From NCBI GenBank assembly GCA_030149365.1, contig JASBRP010000036.1:1-60484 (forward strand): a stretch of 60,484 bases of DNA, in the 5' to 3' direction. The number at the start of each line of letters is the position of its first letter. Within the stretch, counting starts at the first letter, position 1. This DNA comes from Solimonas sp. Its GTDB lineage: Bacteria > Pseudomonadota > Gammaproteobacteria > Nevskiales > Nevskiaceae. Shown in pieces: positions 1-9,375 of the stretch. The position numbers and the translations under genes are program-made. Below the pieces are notes generated by a model that saw only the letters and a program-made list of their open reading frames with translations, did no database searches and was not told the origin of the DNA.

Positions 1-188
1 GGGGCCTGGCGCAGGTCCAGGGTGATCATGTCCATCGACACGCGGCCGGCATAGGCCACCTGGCGCCCGCCCACCATCGCGGCGGTGCCGCTGCGGAAGG
101 TTCGGTGGATGCCGTCGGCATAGCCCACGGCGGCCACGCCGGCTCCCCCGGGGGCGCCATCCTGTCGGCGCGGGCTGCCCGGCGACAT
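1..188 (-). pseudogene. alr: alanine racemase, C-terminal-domain fragment
   Basis: The reverse strand from about 143 down to 1 encodes GVAAVGYADGIHRTF, then a short loop, then GRVSMDMITLDLR. These are the conserved GYxDGY-like and GxVxMDM segments of the alanine racemase beta domain (PLP enzyme making D-alanine). The roughly 250 residues that should precede them, with the PLP lysine, are absent: upstream of 143 the open frame continues without Alr similarity and the first ATG is at 188. The 3' end runs off the window. It is either a 5'-truncated remnant beside a REP-like palindrome or an assembly junction. The identity of the fragment is fairly secure; its cause is not. Confidence 0.65.
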
Positions 189-278
189 GAGCAAGCAGAA
201 AGGTTTACGAAGGTTGACCGATCGATCCGCAGGTTCTTCGGGCGCGGGTTCGGCGGCGGTCTTGCTGTCCTGAGAGCA

Positions 279-303
279 GATCGCGGCTGAGGCCGCTCCC
301 ACC
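279..303. repeat. REP-like palindrome
   Basis: The stretch ATCGCGGCTGAGGCCGCTCC has arms GCGGCT and GGCCGC/AGCCGC around a short centre. It looks like the intergenic REP-type elements (GGAGCGGCTTCAGCCGCGA form) common in Pseudomonas and Xanthomonas relatives. It lies in the 245-bp gap between the alr fragment and the FHA gene. No second copy was noticed in the window. Confidence 0.45.
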
Positions 304-387
304 TTCTGGACCCCAAAGTGTGGAGGCGCTAAACCCGGGTTCGGACCCCCGTAGGAACGCCAAACAGGTCGTCTGGGAGCGCCAACG

Positions 388-414
388 AAAAAGGGCGGCC
401 AATGGCCGCCCTTT
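388..414 (-). terminator. Rho-independent terminator of the FHA operon
   Basis: Perfect 11-bp inverted repeat (AAAGGGCGGCC / GGCCGCCCTTT) with a 3-nt loop. On the minus strand it ends in a five-T run, 20 bp past the FHA stop codon. Confidence 0.75.
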
Positions 415-434
415 CTTGTTCCGCGGGGCTTCGC

Positions 435-1184
435 TCAGATGATCAGGAACTTCATCTGCGTGCCGGCCAGCTCCACCACGTCGCCGTCGCTGAGCTTGCG
501 CGCCTGGGTGTCCAGCGACTGGCCGTTGACCAGGGGCTTGGCGCCGCCGGCCTGACCGCCCACGTGGACGATGTAGTAGCCATCGGCGCGGCGGGTGATG
601 GCCGCCACCTGCACGCCGGGCTTGCCGATCGTGGTCAGGGCCTTGGACAGTTCCAGTTCCTTGCCCTGGTTCGGGCCGCTGACCACGCGCAGCTTGCCGA
701 GGATCGGCTTGGGCGTGTTGGTCGCGGACAGGCTGGGGGCAGGGGAGTGGCCGTGGGAATGACCCAGGGAACTGCCCAGCGAGGCGGCAGCCGGGGCCGG
801 AGCACCCGTCGCCTTATTCACCTGGGCGTCGAAAGCCGCGCCGAACTGGCCCGGCTTCAGGATCATGGTCTTTTCGAAGTCGTCGTCCGCGCCCTGGCCC
901 TCGCCCTCGTAGCGCAGGGTGTTACGGCCAATGCTGATCACGTCGCCGTGCGACAGCGGGTGCTTGGCGATCTGCTTGCTGTTGACCTGCGTGCCGTTGG
1001 TCGAATCCAGGTCTTCCAGGAAGGAGTCCTGCAGGATCGTGATGACCACGGCATGGTGGCCGGAGACGGCCTTGTCGTTGAGCGGAATGTCGTTGTCGGC
1101 GTGACGGCCGATGGTCACCCGCTCCTTGCTGAGCGGGAAATCCTTGGTCTGGCCGCTGCTATCCGTGACGATGAGCTTGCCCAT
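435..1184 (-). CDS. FHA-domain protein with two FHA-like domains
   Basis: A 249-aa cytosolic protein with a classical N-terminal FHA domain at about residues 20-90: the GR of VTIGRHADND, then SGHH, then STNGT, which form the phosphothreonine-binding surface. A Gly/Pro/Ala/His-rich linker (about 115-155) leads to a second, degenerate FHA-like domain at the C-terminus (LTTIGK, then SDGDVVELAG) lacking the STNGT-type motif. The ATG at 1184 (MGKLIV) was chosen over an upstream GTG at 1202 because it starts the fold directly and sits 8 bp from the PP2C stop. It is the last gene of a kinase-phosphatase-FHA operon, so it probably reads phosphothreonines made by the kinase at 2025-4709. Target unknown. 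Confidence 0.9.
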   Translation of the reverse strand: MGKLIVTDSSGQTKDFPLSKERVTIGRHADNDIPLNDKAVSGHHAVVITILQDSFLEDLDSTNGTQVNSKQIAKHPLSHGDVISIGRNTLRYEGEGQGADDDFEKTMILKPGQFGAAFDAQVNKATGAPAPAAASLGSSLGHSHGHSPAPSLSATNTPKPILGKLRVVSGPNQGKELELSKALTTIGKPGVQVAAITRRADGYYIVHVGGQAGGAKPLVNGQSLDTQARKLSDGDVVELAGTQMKFLII

Positions 1185-1192
1185 AAGTGTTC

Positions 1193-2014
1193 TCAGAACC
1201 ACTCCATCAATCGTTCATACCAGCGCCTGCCGCGGGCGAACGACGCGTCCGCGCGAGCCAGCACCACCGAAACGTTATCCTTGCCGCCGGCTTCATTGGC
1301 CAGCCTGATCAATTCTTCTGCCGCACTATCAAGATTATCAGCTAACTTGCCGAGTGTTAAGCTGATTTTCTCGTCGGAGATCATGTCCGTCAGGCCGTCC
1401 GAGGCGATCAGGACGATGTCGCCGACCTCCACCATGTCCTCGATCAGGTCCACGGTGACGTCCGGCTCCACCCCCAGGGCGCGGGTGACGATGTTCTTGC
1501 GCACCAGCCGCTGGGCGTCCTCGCGGGTGTAGTGGCCGCGGGCCACCAGCTCTTCCAGCAGGGAATGGTCGCGGGTGATCTGCTCCAGCTTGCCGTCCCG
1601 GTAACGGTACAGGCGTGAGTCGCCAACGTACGCGATCGACATCCTATCGTCGTGCATCAGGCACGTAACGATCGTCGTTCCCATGCCGGCGCACTGCGGC
1701 TGGCTCTGTGCCACCTGGTAGATTGTCTGGTGGGCGCTCTCCACCGCCTTGCGCAGCAGCAGGGCCTCCACGGTGTAGCCGCTGGAGGGGTCCACCTCGC
1801 CACGCTTGAGGTCTTTCCACTCGCGCCGCACCACGTCCAGCACGGTCGTGGTGGCGATACCGCTGGCGATCTCGCCGGCGTTGTAGCCGCCCATGCCGTC
1901 GGCCAGTACCAGCAGGCCCAGGTCACCGTCCTGCTCGACGGCGTCCTCGTTGTTGTTGCGCATCCTGCCCACATCGGAGAGCAGGGCGGTGGCCACCTTT
2001 TCCTTCAATGCCAT
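1193..2014 (-). CDS. PP2C-type Ser/Thr protein phosphatase
   Basis: A 273-aa metal-dependent phosphatase of the PppA/Stp1 type. Visible PP2C motifs in order: RNNNEDA (metal site), LADGMGG, GMGTTIV, YVGDSRLYR followed by ITRDHS, IASDGLTDM and GGKDNVSVV. All the metal-coordinating aspartates seem to be there. The ATG at 2014 (MALKEKVATA) is used rather than the longer frame from 2086, because it follows the kinase stop by 10 bp and begins right at the fold. It should reverse phosphorylation by the adjacent CHASE2 kinase. Confidence 0.93.
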   Translation of the reverse strand: MALKEKVATALLSDVGRMRNNNEDAVEQDGDLGLLVLADGMGGYNAGEIASGIATTTVLDVVRREWKDLKRGEVDPSSGYTVEALLLRKAVESAHQTIYQVAQSQPQCAGMGTTIVTCLMHDDRMSIAYVGDSRLYRYRDGKLEQITRDHSLLEELVARGHYTREDAQRLVRKNIVTRALGVEPDVTVDLIEDMVEVGDIVLIASDGLTDMISDEKISLTLGKLADNLDSAAEELIRLANEAGGKDNVSVVLARADASFARGRRWYERLMEWF

Positions 2015-2024
2015 GCCGGTTCTC

Positions 2025-4709
2025 TCAGGTCGGGCCGCCGAGGCCGGAAAGGATGAAGCGGAGATCACGCGCCAGCTCGCTGCCACGCTGGTAGCGCTGC
2101 TCCGTGTCCTTGTGCAGCGCGCGGTCGATCACGACGTTCACCTTGGGAGGCAGGTCGGGGCGCAGGCCGCCGGCCGGGGGATGCGGCTCGTTGGCGATCT
2201 TGAACATCAGCGTCGCCATCGAGTCCGCCTGGAAGGGCAGCGTGCCGGTCAGCAGCTGGTACAGCGTCACGCCCAGCGAGAACAGGTCGGAGCGGCCGTC
2301 CACGCGCTTGCCGGCCAGCTGCTCGGGCGACATGTAGCTGGGGGTGCCCAGCACCATGCCGGTCTTGGTCTTGCTGGAGTCGGCGATGCGGGCGATGCCG
2401 AAGTCCATCAGCTTGATGGTCTGGGTGGCTTCCACCAGCATCATGTTGGCCGGCTTGATGTCGCGGTGGACCACGCCGTTGGTGTGGGCGTAGTCCAGGG
2501 CGTCGGCGGCGTCGGCCACCAGGCGCAGCACCTCGGGCATCGCCAGCAGGTTGTTGGCCTTGGTGTGCTTGGTGAGATCGTGGCCCTTGATGAACTCCAT
2601 CGCGATGAAGGCGAGGTCATGCTCCTCGCCAGCGTCGTAGATCGAGACGATGTGCGGGTGGGTCAGGCGGCCGGCCGTCTCGGCCTCGCGGAAGAAGCGT
2701 TCCTTGACGCTGGTCAGCTCGTCGGGCTCGAACTCCTGCGACAGCGCCATCGTCTTGATCGCCACGGTGCGGCCGATCTTCGGGTCCTTGCCCATGTAGA
2801 CGATGCCCATGGCGCCCTTGCCGAGCTCCTTCTCCACCTGGTAGCGACCCAGCATCGGCTTCTCGATCTGCTGGGTGGCGTCGTTGTCCAGCACCATCGT
2901 GCCGCCCGGGTGCGAGCGGCCCGCGCCGCCACCGAGAATGACCGTCTCGGAGAGCTTCTTGGCGCGGTTGAGCTTCTGCTGGACGTCGCGGAAGTCCTTT
3001 TGGTGCCCGGCGATGTGCTGGTACACCGATTCGGCCTTGTTGAACTGGCGCTTGCGCTCGAAGTCCAGGGCCAGGTTGTACATCAGGTCCAGCAGCTTGT
3101 CGTCCACCGGCTGCACGCGGCGGAACTTCTCGAAGGCCATGTCGAGCTGGCCCTGGCCCTGGAAGGCGAGGCCCAGCATCTTGTTGGACTCGGCGTTCTC
3201 CACCTCGGTGGTCTGCTTCAGCATCTCGGTGATGCGGAATTTCTTCACCGTCATGAAGGCATGGCCGGCCAGCAGGAACACCGCCGGGATGGTGAGCTTG
3301 AACCACAGCGCGCTGGAGGCCATCACGCCGATCTGCGTGCCCAGCAAGGCCAGCACCAGCACCAGCGTCACGCCGGCGGCCAGCGTCGCCTTCATGCGCG
3401 GCACCAGCAGCGCCAAGTAGGCTGCAAGCAGGAGGAACACCGCCAGCTCCAGCCAGCCGGCCCAGGCCGGGCGGGTGAAGTAGTGCTGCTTGAGGATCGA
3501 GGACACCGCGTGCGCCAGCATGGCCACCGGCGTGGTGGAGGCGGCCGAAGGCGTGGCGAAGGTATCGCCGGTGCCCGGCGCGGTGGTGCCGATCAGCACC
3601 ACCTTGTCCTTGTACTTGGCCAGCGGGATCTTGCCGGCCAGCACGTCATAGGCGGAATCCACCGCGAAGGCCGGCTTGCCTTCCTGGTCGCCGTAGAACT
3701 GCGTGTACATGCGCAGCGCGTAGTCGGTGCCGATATGGATGCCGCCCAGCGTCACGCCTTCACCAAGCTGCACCTGGATGTCCTGCGGCTTCAGGTTCAG
3801 CTTGGCCGCCGCGATCATCAGCGACAGCGAGGGGTAGAACTCGTCGAAGTGCTGCAGCACCAGCGGCTCGTAGCGCACGCCGCCGTCCACGTCCTGGGCG
3901 ATGTTGAGGTGACCCATGCCGGGAGCGGTTTCGCCGACACCGGCCACCGGCACTTCCACCGAGACGGTGGGGCCGGGCACGGCGCCATCGGCGCGTGCGC
4001 CGATACGGTCCTGCACGTCCTGCAGGCGGTTGCGGCGCACGTATTCCGGCAGTGCCTGGTCCGGCCGCCCCTGGGGGCGGCCTTCCTTGAACAGGATCGG
4101 CAGCACCACGTTGCCGGAGGCCACGGCAGCGCCCAGAACGGAGTCGGTGGTGCCGCCGGCCTTGGCGCCGGCTTCGAGCTGGGCCAGCAGCGCTTCCATC
4201 GCCGGCCGGTACTTGGTGGCCAGCGCGGAGTCCTTGTAGGTCTGCGCGATGTTGACGATGGCCGGCGAGCGCGTGGTCTTGGCGGTCTCGTCCAGCATGA
4301 TGCCGAAGGTCTCGGCCTCGGCCGGGATGTCCTGCACCAGCGGCGAGGCCTTCAGCTCGGCCAGGATGGCGCTGAAGGTTTCCGCGGAGCTGCCGGCGTC
4401 GGCTTCGAAGTACAGCATGGTGGCGCCGATGACCTTGGCGCCGCCCTCGTGCAGCTTGTTGATCAGCTCGGCCTGCTTGTTGCGCGGCCAGGGCCAGCGG
4501 CCCAGGTTGGCGATGGACTGCTCGTCGATCGCGACGATCGCCACATCCTCGGAAGGGGCCAGGTCACGCGAACGCACACCCACGTCGTAGGTGCTGCGCT
4601 CCAGCGACTGGAAGGCATCGCTGAAGACGCCCCAGGCCAGGATGGCGAAGACCAGCGAAAAGGCTACCGCCGCAAACCAGTCCTTAGACCAGAAGCTATT
4701 CTTTTGCAC
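2025..4709 (-). CDS. CHASE2-domain transmembrane Ser/Thr protein kinase
   Basis: An 894-aa membrane kinase. An N-terminal membrane segment (about 10-30) is followed by a periplasmic CHASE2 sensor (about 35-390, with VAIVAIDEQSI and GRWPWPR) and a cluster of three membrane helices (about 410-500). A cytoplasmic linker then leads to a Hanks-type kinase domain (about 625-885). The P-loop is GKGAMG, the catalytic lysine lies in VAIKTM, the catalytic loop is VHRDIKPAN, and the metal motif is DFG followed by GTPSYMSPEQ. The catalytic set is complete. It is the first gene of the kinase-PP2C-FHA operon and is divergent from radA. The signal sensed is not evident. Confidence 0.94.
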   Translation of the reverse strand: MQKNSFWSKDWFAAVAFSLVFAILAWGVFSDAFQSLERSTYDVGVRSRDLAPSEDVAIVAIDEQSIANLGRWPWPRNKQAELINKLHEGGAKVIGATMLYFEADAGSSAETFSAILAELKASPLVQDIPAEAETFGIMLDETAKTTRSPAIVNIAQTYKDSALATKYRPAMEALLAQLEAGAKAGGTTDSVLGAAVASGNVVLPILFKEGRPQGRPDQALPEYVRRNRLQDVQDRIGARADGAVPGPTVSVEVPVAGVGETAPGMGHLNIAQDVDGGVRYEPLVLQHFDEFYPSLSLMIAAAKLNLKPQDIQVQLGEGVTLGGIHIGTDYALRMYTQFYGDQEGKPAFAVDSAYDVLAGKIPLAKYKDKVVLIGTTAPGTGDTFATPSAASTTPVAMLAHAVSSILKQHYFTRPAWAGWLELAVFLLLAAYLALLVPRMKATLAAGVTLVLVLALLGTQIGVMASSALWFKLTIPAVFLLAGHAFMTVKKFRITEMLKQTTEVENAESNKMLGLAFQGQGQLDMAFEKFRRVQPVDDKLLDLMYNLALDFERKRQFNKAESVYQHIAGHQKDFRDVQQKLNRAKKLSETVILGGGAGRSHPGGTMVLDNDATQQIEKPMLGRYQVEKELGKGAMGIVYMGKDPKIGRTVAIKTMALSQEFEPDELTSVKERFFREAETAGRLTHPHIVSIYDAGEEHDLAFIAMEFIKGHDLTKHTKANNLLAMPEVLRLVADAADALDYAHTNGVVHRDIKPANMMLVEATQTIKLMDFGIARIADSSKTKTGMVLGTPSYMSPEQLAGKRVDGRSDLFSLGVTLYQLLTGTLPFQADSMATLMFKIANEPHPPAGGLRPDLPPKVNVVIDRALHKDTEQRYQRGSELARDLRFILSGLGGPT

Positions 4710-4798
4710 GAGCTACGTCCCCCCGCAGTTGTGCTCTTCGGCTCATACTAACTCAAGTATCTCCGATATTAGTTCCTCAGAAAACAAGAATATGTGAG

Positions 4799-6175
<1,377 letters not shown>

Positions 6176-6187
6176 CGCTCCCAGTAC

Positions 6188-6215
6188 TCCCTCTCCCCGC
6201 GGGCGGGGAGAGGGA
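6188..6215. terminator. bidirectional terminator between radA and the CNNM gene
   Basis: Perfect 13-bp inverted repeat (TCCCTCTCCCCGC and its complement) with a 2-nt loop, between convergent genes. A closely similar sequence recurs in many GC-rich gammaproteobacterial intergenic regions, so it may double as a dispersed repeat. There is no clear T-run. Confidence 0.55.
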
Positions 6216-6240
6216 GCCGCAGACGGATGATGGCGCTGTT

Positions 6241-7518
6241 CTAAGCCGCCGCCCGCTGCTCCCCCGGCGGCCGCACCCGGGCCGACTTCACCGCGTTGGC
6301 CCGGGTCTCCGTGATCTCGAACTCGTAGCCCTTGATGGTGATGCGGCGGCCGGCCTGGGGCATGGTCTCCAGCTTTTCCAGCACCAGGCCGTTGACGGTC
6401 TTGGGGCCGTCCAGCGGCAGCTTCCAGCCGAGATTCTTGTTGAGGCTGCGGATGGTCACCGAGCCGTTGACGCGATAGCAGCCGTCGGGGTCGGCGTAGA
6501 CGTTCTTGATGCGGGTGGCGGGATCGGAGGTGAACTCGCCCACCACTTCCTCGAGGATGTCTTCCAGCGTCACCAGGCCCTGGATGTCACCGTACTCGTC
6601 CACCACGAAGCCGATGCGGCGCTTCTGGTTCTGGAAGTTGAGCAGCTGCTGGTTCAGCGGCGTGCCCTCGGGGATGAAATAGGGCTCGCTGGCCAGGCCC
6701 ACCAGGCTGTGCGGGTCCAGGTTGTTCTCGGCGGCCAGGCGCACTACGCGGCGCAGGTGGATCACGCCGCGCAGGTTGTCGATGGAGCCGTCGAACACCG
6801 GCAGGCGGGTGTGCTGGCTGTCCACGATCGCGGCGCGCACCTGTTCCCAGGGCTCGGAGATGTCGATGCCGGTGATTTCGTTGCGCGGCACCATGATGTC
6901 CTCGACTGTTTCCTTCTCCAGGTCCAGGATCGACAGCAGCATCTTCTGGTGGCGGTGCGGGATCATGGCGCCGGCCTCGGCCACCACGGTGCGCAGTTCC
7001 TCGGCGCTGAGGCTGTGCTGGGCGGCTTCCTCGGGGGAGACGCCCAGCAGGCGCAGCAGGTTGTTGCCGATCAGGTTGACCAGCCACACCAGCGGGAATA
7101 GCAGGCGTTGTAGCGGCCAGAGGACATAGGCAGCCGGCAGGCCCAGGCGCTCGGGATGAATGGCGGACAGCGTCTTGGGCGTGACCTCGCCGAAGACCAG
7201 CAGCAGCAGCGTCACTGCGCCGGTGGCCACGGCGATACCGGTTTCGCCCGGGAACAGGCGCAGGCCTATCAGCGTGGCGATCGACGCCGCCAGCGTGTTC
7301 ACGAAGTTGTTGCCCAGCAGGATGGTGCCGATCAGGCGGTCCGGGCGCTCAAGCAGGCTTTGCGCCAGTCGCGCGGAACGTTCCCCCTTCTTGGCGCGCG
7401 TGCGCAGGCGGTAGCGGTTCATCGTCATCAACCCGGTTTCGGAGCCGGAGAAGAATGCCGACAGCAGCAACATCAAGATGAGGAGTCCGAAGAGGACCCA
7501 CAGGGGGATGGCGTCCAA
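6241..7518 (-). CDS. CNNM/CorC-family (DUF21-CBS) membrane transporter, YfjD-like
   Basis: A 425-aa inner-membrane protein. The N-terminal DUF21/CNNM transmembrane domain (about 1-190) contains the hallmark FFSGSETGLM and a conserved GEVTPKT. A CBS pair follows (about 205-330, with IMVPRNEITGID and FVVDEYGDIQGLVTLEDILEE split around the CBS fold). A C-terminal CorC/HlyC domain ends the protein. Family members are linked to Mg2+/Co2+ efflux. In E. coli the homologue yfjD follows ypjD and ffh, and the same trio is kept here in rearranged orientation. Confidence 0.93.
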   Translation of the reverse strand: MDAIPLWVLFGLLILMLLLSAFFSGSETGLMTMNRYRLRTRAKKGERSARLAQSLLERPDRLIGTILLGNNFVNTLAASIATLIGLRLFPGETGIAVATGAVTLLLLVFGEVTPKTLSAIHPERLGLPAAYVLWPLQRLLFPLVWLVNLIGNNLLRLLGVSPEEAAQHSLSAEELRTVVAEAGAMIPHRHQKMLLSILDLEKETVEDIMVPRNEITGIDISEPWEQVRAAIVDSQHTRLPVFDGSIDNLRGVIHLRRVVRLAAENNLDPHSLVGLASEPYFIPEGTPLNQQLLNFQNQKRRIGFVVDEYGDIQGLVTLEDILEEVVGEFTSDPATRIKNVYADPDGCYRVNGSVTIRSLNKNLGWKLPLDGPKTVNGLVLEKLETMPQAGRRITIKGYEFEITETRANAVKSARVRPPGEQRAAA

Positions 7519-7606
7519 GATCGCGCGGTCAGTCTTTGGCCGTGTGGACTTCTATCTATGCGGCCCGGAGGGGTGCTGTCAATGAGGCTGACATGAAGTA
7601 TGCCGC

Positions 7607-8404
7607 CTAACTCCAGTGCTTGCCTAGGAATTGTTCCAACACCAGCTTGCTTCCGAAGTACGCCAGGATGAGCACGGCGTAACCAGCCAGCGACCAGCGG
7701 ATGGCGGTGCGACCGCGCCAGCCGTAGCGCCAGCGTCCCCACAGCAGGGTGCCGAAGATCAGCCAGGCGCTGATCGACAGCACGGTCTTGTGGGCCAGGT
7801 GCTGGGCGAACCAGTCGTGCACGAACCACAGGCCCGACAGCAGCGTCAGCGACAGCAGCAGGAAGCCGATGGCGATCAGTTGGAACAGCAGGCGCTCCAT
7901 GGTCTGCAGCGGCGGCATGCCGCCGAGCAGCAGGCGGCTGAGGTCGTGGCGGTGCAGCAGGCGGTCCTGCAGGGCCAGGGCACCAGCCTGCATCGCGGCG
8001 ATGGTCAGCAGCCCGGCCGAGAACAGCGACAGGATGATGTGCCAGCGCAGCTTCCAGTCGGCCACCGGGGCGGCGTTCACCAGGCTGGGGTCCAGGGCGG
8101 CCCAGAGGGCGGCCAGGCCGGTCAGCGGGTAGATGGTCAGGCCCAGGCTGCGCAGCGGCTCGCGCCAGGACAGCAGCCACAGCAGCACGGCGGACTGCAG
8201 CGTGAACAGCGACGCCGCTTCGGGCAGGCCGATGCGGATCGCGCCGCCCTGCAGGGCTTGGTGCCCCAGCACGCCAGCGTGCAGCACGATGGCCATGGCG
8301 GCCAGCGTCCGCTCCAGCGGACTGTCGGTCTGGGGGTGCCGCCAGATCAGCCAGCCGCAGCCGGCGTAGAGCAAAACGGCAATGAGAATCAGTGCTAACG
8401 TCAT
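7607..8404 (-). CDS. ypjD: YpjD-like inner-membrane protein, cytochrome c assembly (CcsA/CcmC) family
   Basis: A 265-aa polytopic protein with about eight hydrophobic helices and no signal peptide. It aligns by eye with YpjD, the cytochrome c assembly-like protein encoded next to ffh. Typical features are SLFTLQSAVLL near residue 65, the WHIILSLFSAG segment at about 125 and HKTVLSISAWLIFG near 210. The histidines in WHIIL and AHKTVLS are likely the heme-ligand-type positions of the family, but the full WWD motif of CcmC/CcsA is not obvious. It is divergent from the hydrolase at 8515 and 88 bp from the CNNM gene. Confidence 0.88.
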   Translation of the reverse strand: MTLALILIAVLLYAGCGWLIWRHPQTDSPLERTLAAMAIVLHAGVLGHQALQGGAIRIGLPEAASLFTLQSAVLLWLLSWREPLRSLGLTIYPLTGLAALWAALDPSLVNAAPVADWKLRWHIILSLFSAGLLTIAAMQAGALALQDRLLHRHDLSRLLLGGMPPLQTMERLLFQLIAIGFLLLSLTLLSGLWFVHDWFAQHLAHKTVLSISAWLIFGTLLWGRWRYGWRGRTAIRWSLAGYAVLILAYFGSKLVLEQFLGKHWS

Positions 8405-8514
8405 GGGATCGGCAGCATAACCGAATCGCCTGCGATGTGACGCAAGCCGCGGTTGGGGGCGCCGACCCCTATGCTAGGATCAAAAAAATACAACCATTAA
8501 GACAACAGGAACGC

Positions 8515-9282
8515 ATGCGGATCAAAGTCCTGGGCTGCAGCGGGGGAGTGGGGCCGGGCCTGCGTACCACCAGCCTGCTGGTGGACGACGAAATCCTGAT
8601 CGATGCGGGAACGGGCGTCGGCGACCTGTCGCTGGCGCAACAGCGCCGCATCAGCCACGTCTTCCTGTCGCACTCCCATCTCGACCACGTCTGTGGCCTG
8701 GCTTTCATGGCCGACAACCTGTTCGACCTGATCGACCGGCCGGTCGTTGTGCATGCCACCCACCAGACCCTGGATGCGGTGCGCCAGCACGTCTTCAACT
8801 GGACCATCTGGCCCGACTTCTCCAAGCTGCCCAACGAGGAACGGCCGCTGCTGCGCTTCGCCGAGATCGAGGTGGGGCAGCCCACCGACCTGGGCGGCGA
8901 CCGGCGCCTGACCGCCTTCAAGGTGCTGCACACCGTGCCGGCCGTGGGCTATGCCTTGGAGAGCCCCAACGGCACCTTCGCCTTCAGCGGCGACACCTGG
9001 GCCAATGACGACATCTGGGCCTTCCTCAATGGCCTGCCGCGGCTGGACAAGCTGATGATCGAGATCGCCTTTCCGGACGAGCAGGTGGAGCTGGGGGCGG
9101 CCTCCCGGCACTTCACCCCCAGCCTGCTGGCCTCGGAACTGCGCAAGCTGCGGCATCACCCCGAGCTGTTCCTGACCCACCACAAGCCAGGTTGCGAGCA
9201 GTTGATCGAAAAGCAGTGCCGCACGGCCCTGAAAGATTGGCGCTACCACCACCTGCAGCGCGGTGACCTGATCACCTCCTGA
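8515..9282 (+). CDS. metallo-beta-lactamase-fold hydrolase, class II cAMP phosphodiesterase-like
   Basis: A 255-aa MBL-fold protein. The zinc motif SHSHLDHVCGL, at about residues 50-60, resembles the class II cyclic-nucleotide phosphodiesterase signature (HxHLDH followed by a hydrophobic stretch). Further metal positions are plausible at FSGDT, FPDE and THHKPG. The start is ATG 8515 (MRIKVLGCSGG), which has AGGA 4 bp upstream and begins the first beta strand. Substrate is unproven: cyclic nucleotide is the first guess, a generic MBL phosphodiesterase the alternative. Confidence 0.85.
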   Translation: MRIKVLGCSGGVGPGLRTTSLLVDDEILIDAGTGVGDLSLAQQRRISHVFLSHSHLDHVCGLAFMADNLFDLIDRPVVVHATHQTLDAVRQHVFNWTIWPDFSKLPNEERPLLRFAEIEVGQPTDLGGDRRLTAFKVLHTVPAVGYALESPNGTFAFSGDTWANDDIWAFLNGLPRLDKLMIEIAFPDEQVELGAASRHFTPSLLASELRKLRHHPELFLTHHKPGCEQLIEKQCRTALKDWRYHHLQRGDLITS

Positions 9283-9375
9283 GGGCGGGGGGCTAGGCAG
9301 GAAGCCCTACGGGCACCCCGGCGGGTCTTGCTCTAGAATCCGCGGGACGTTCTATACAGACCCGCTTTCGTCCTC

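Noticed and set aside
1893..4751. 952-codon plus-strand open frame across the kinase gene
   Set aside because: Opposite-strand shadow of the CHASE2 kinase; composition (Arg/His/Gln/Gly-rich) is typical of antisense GC-rich frames.
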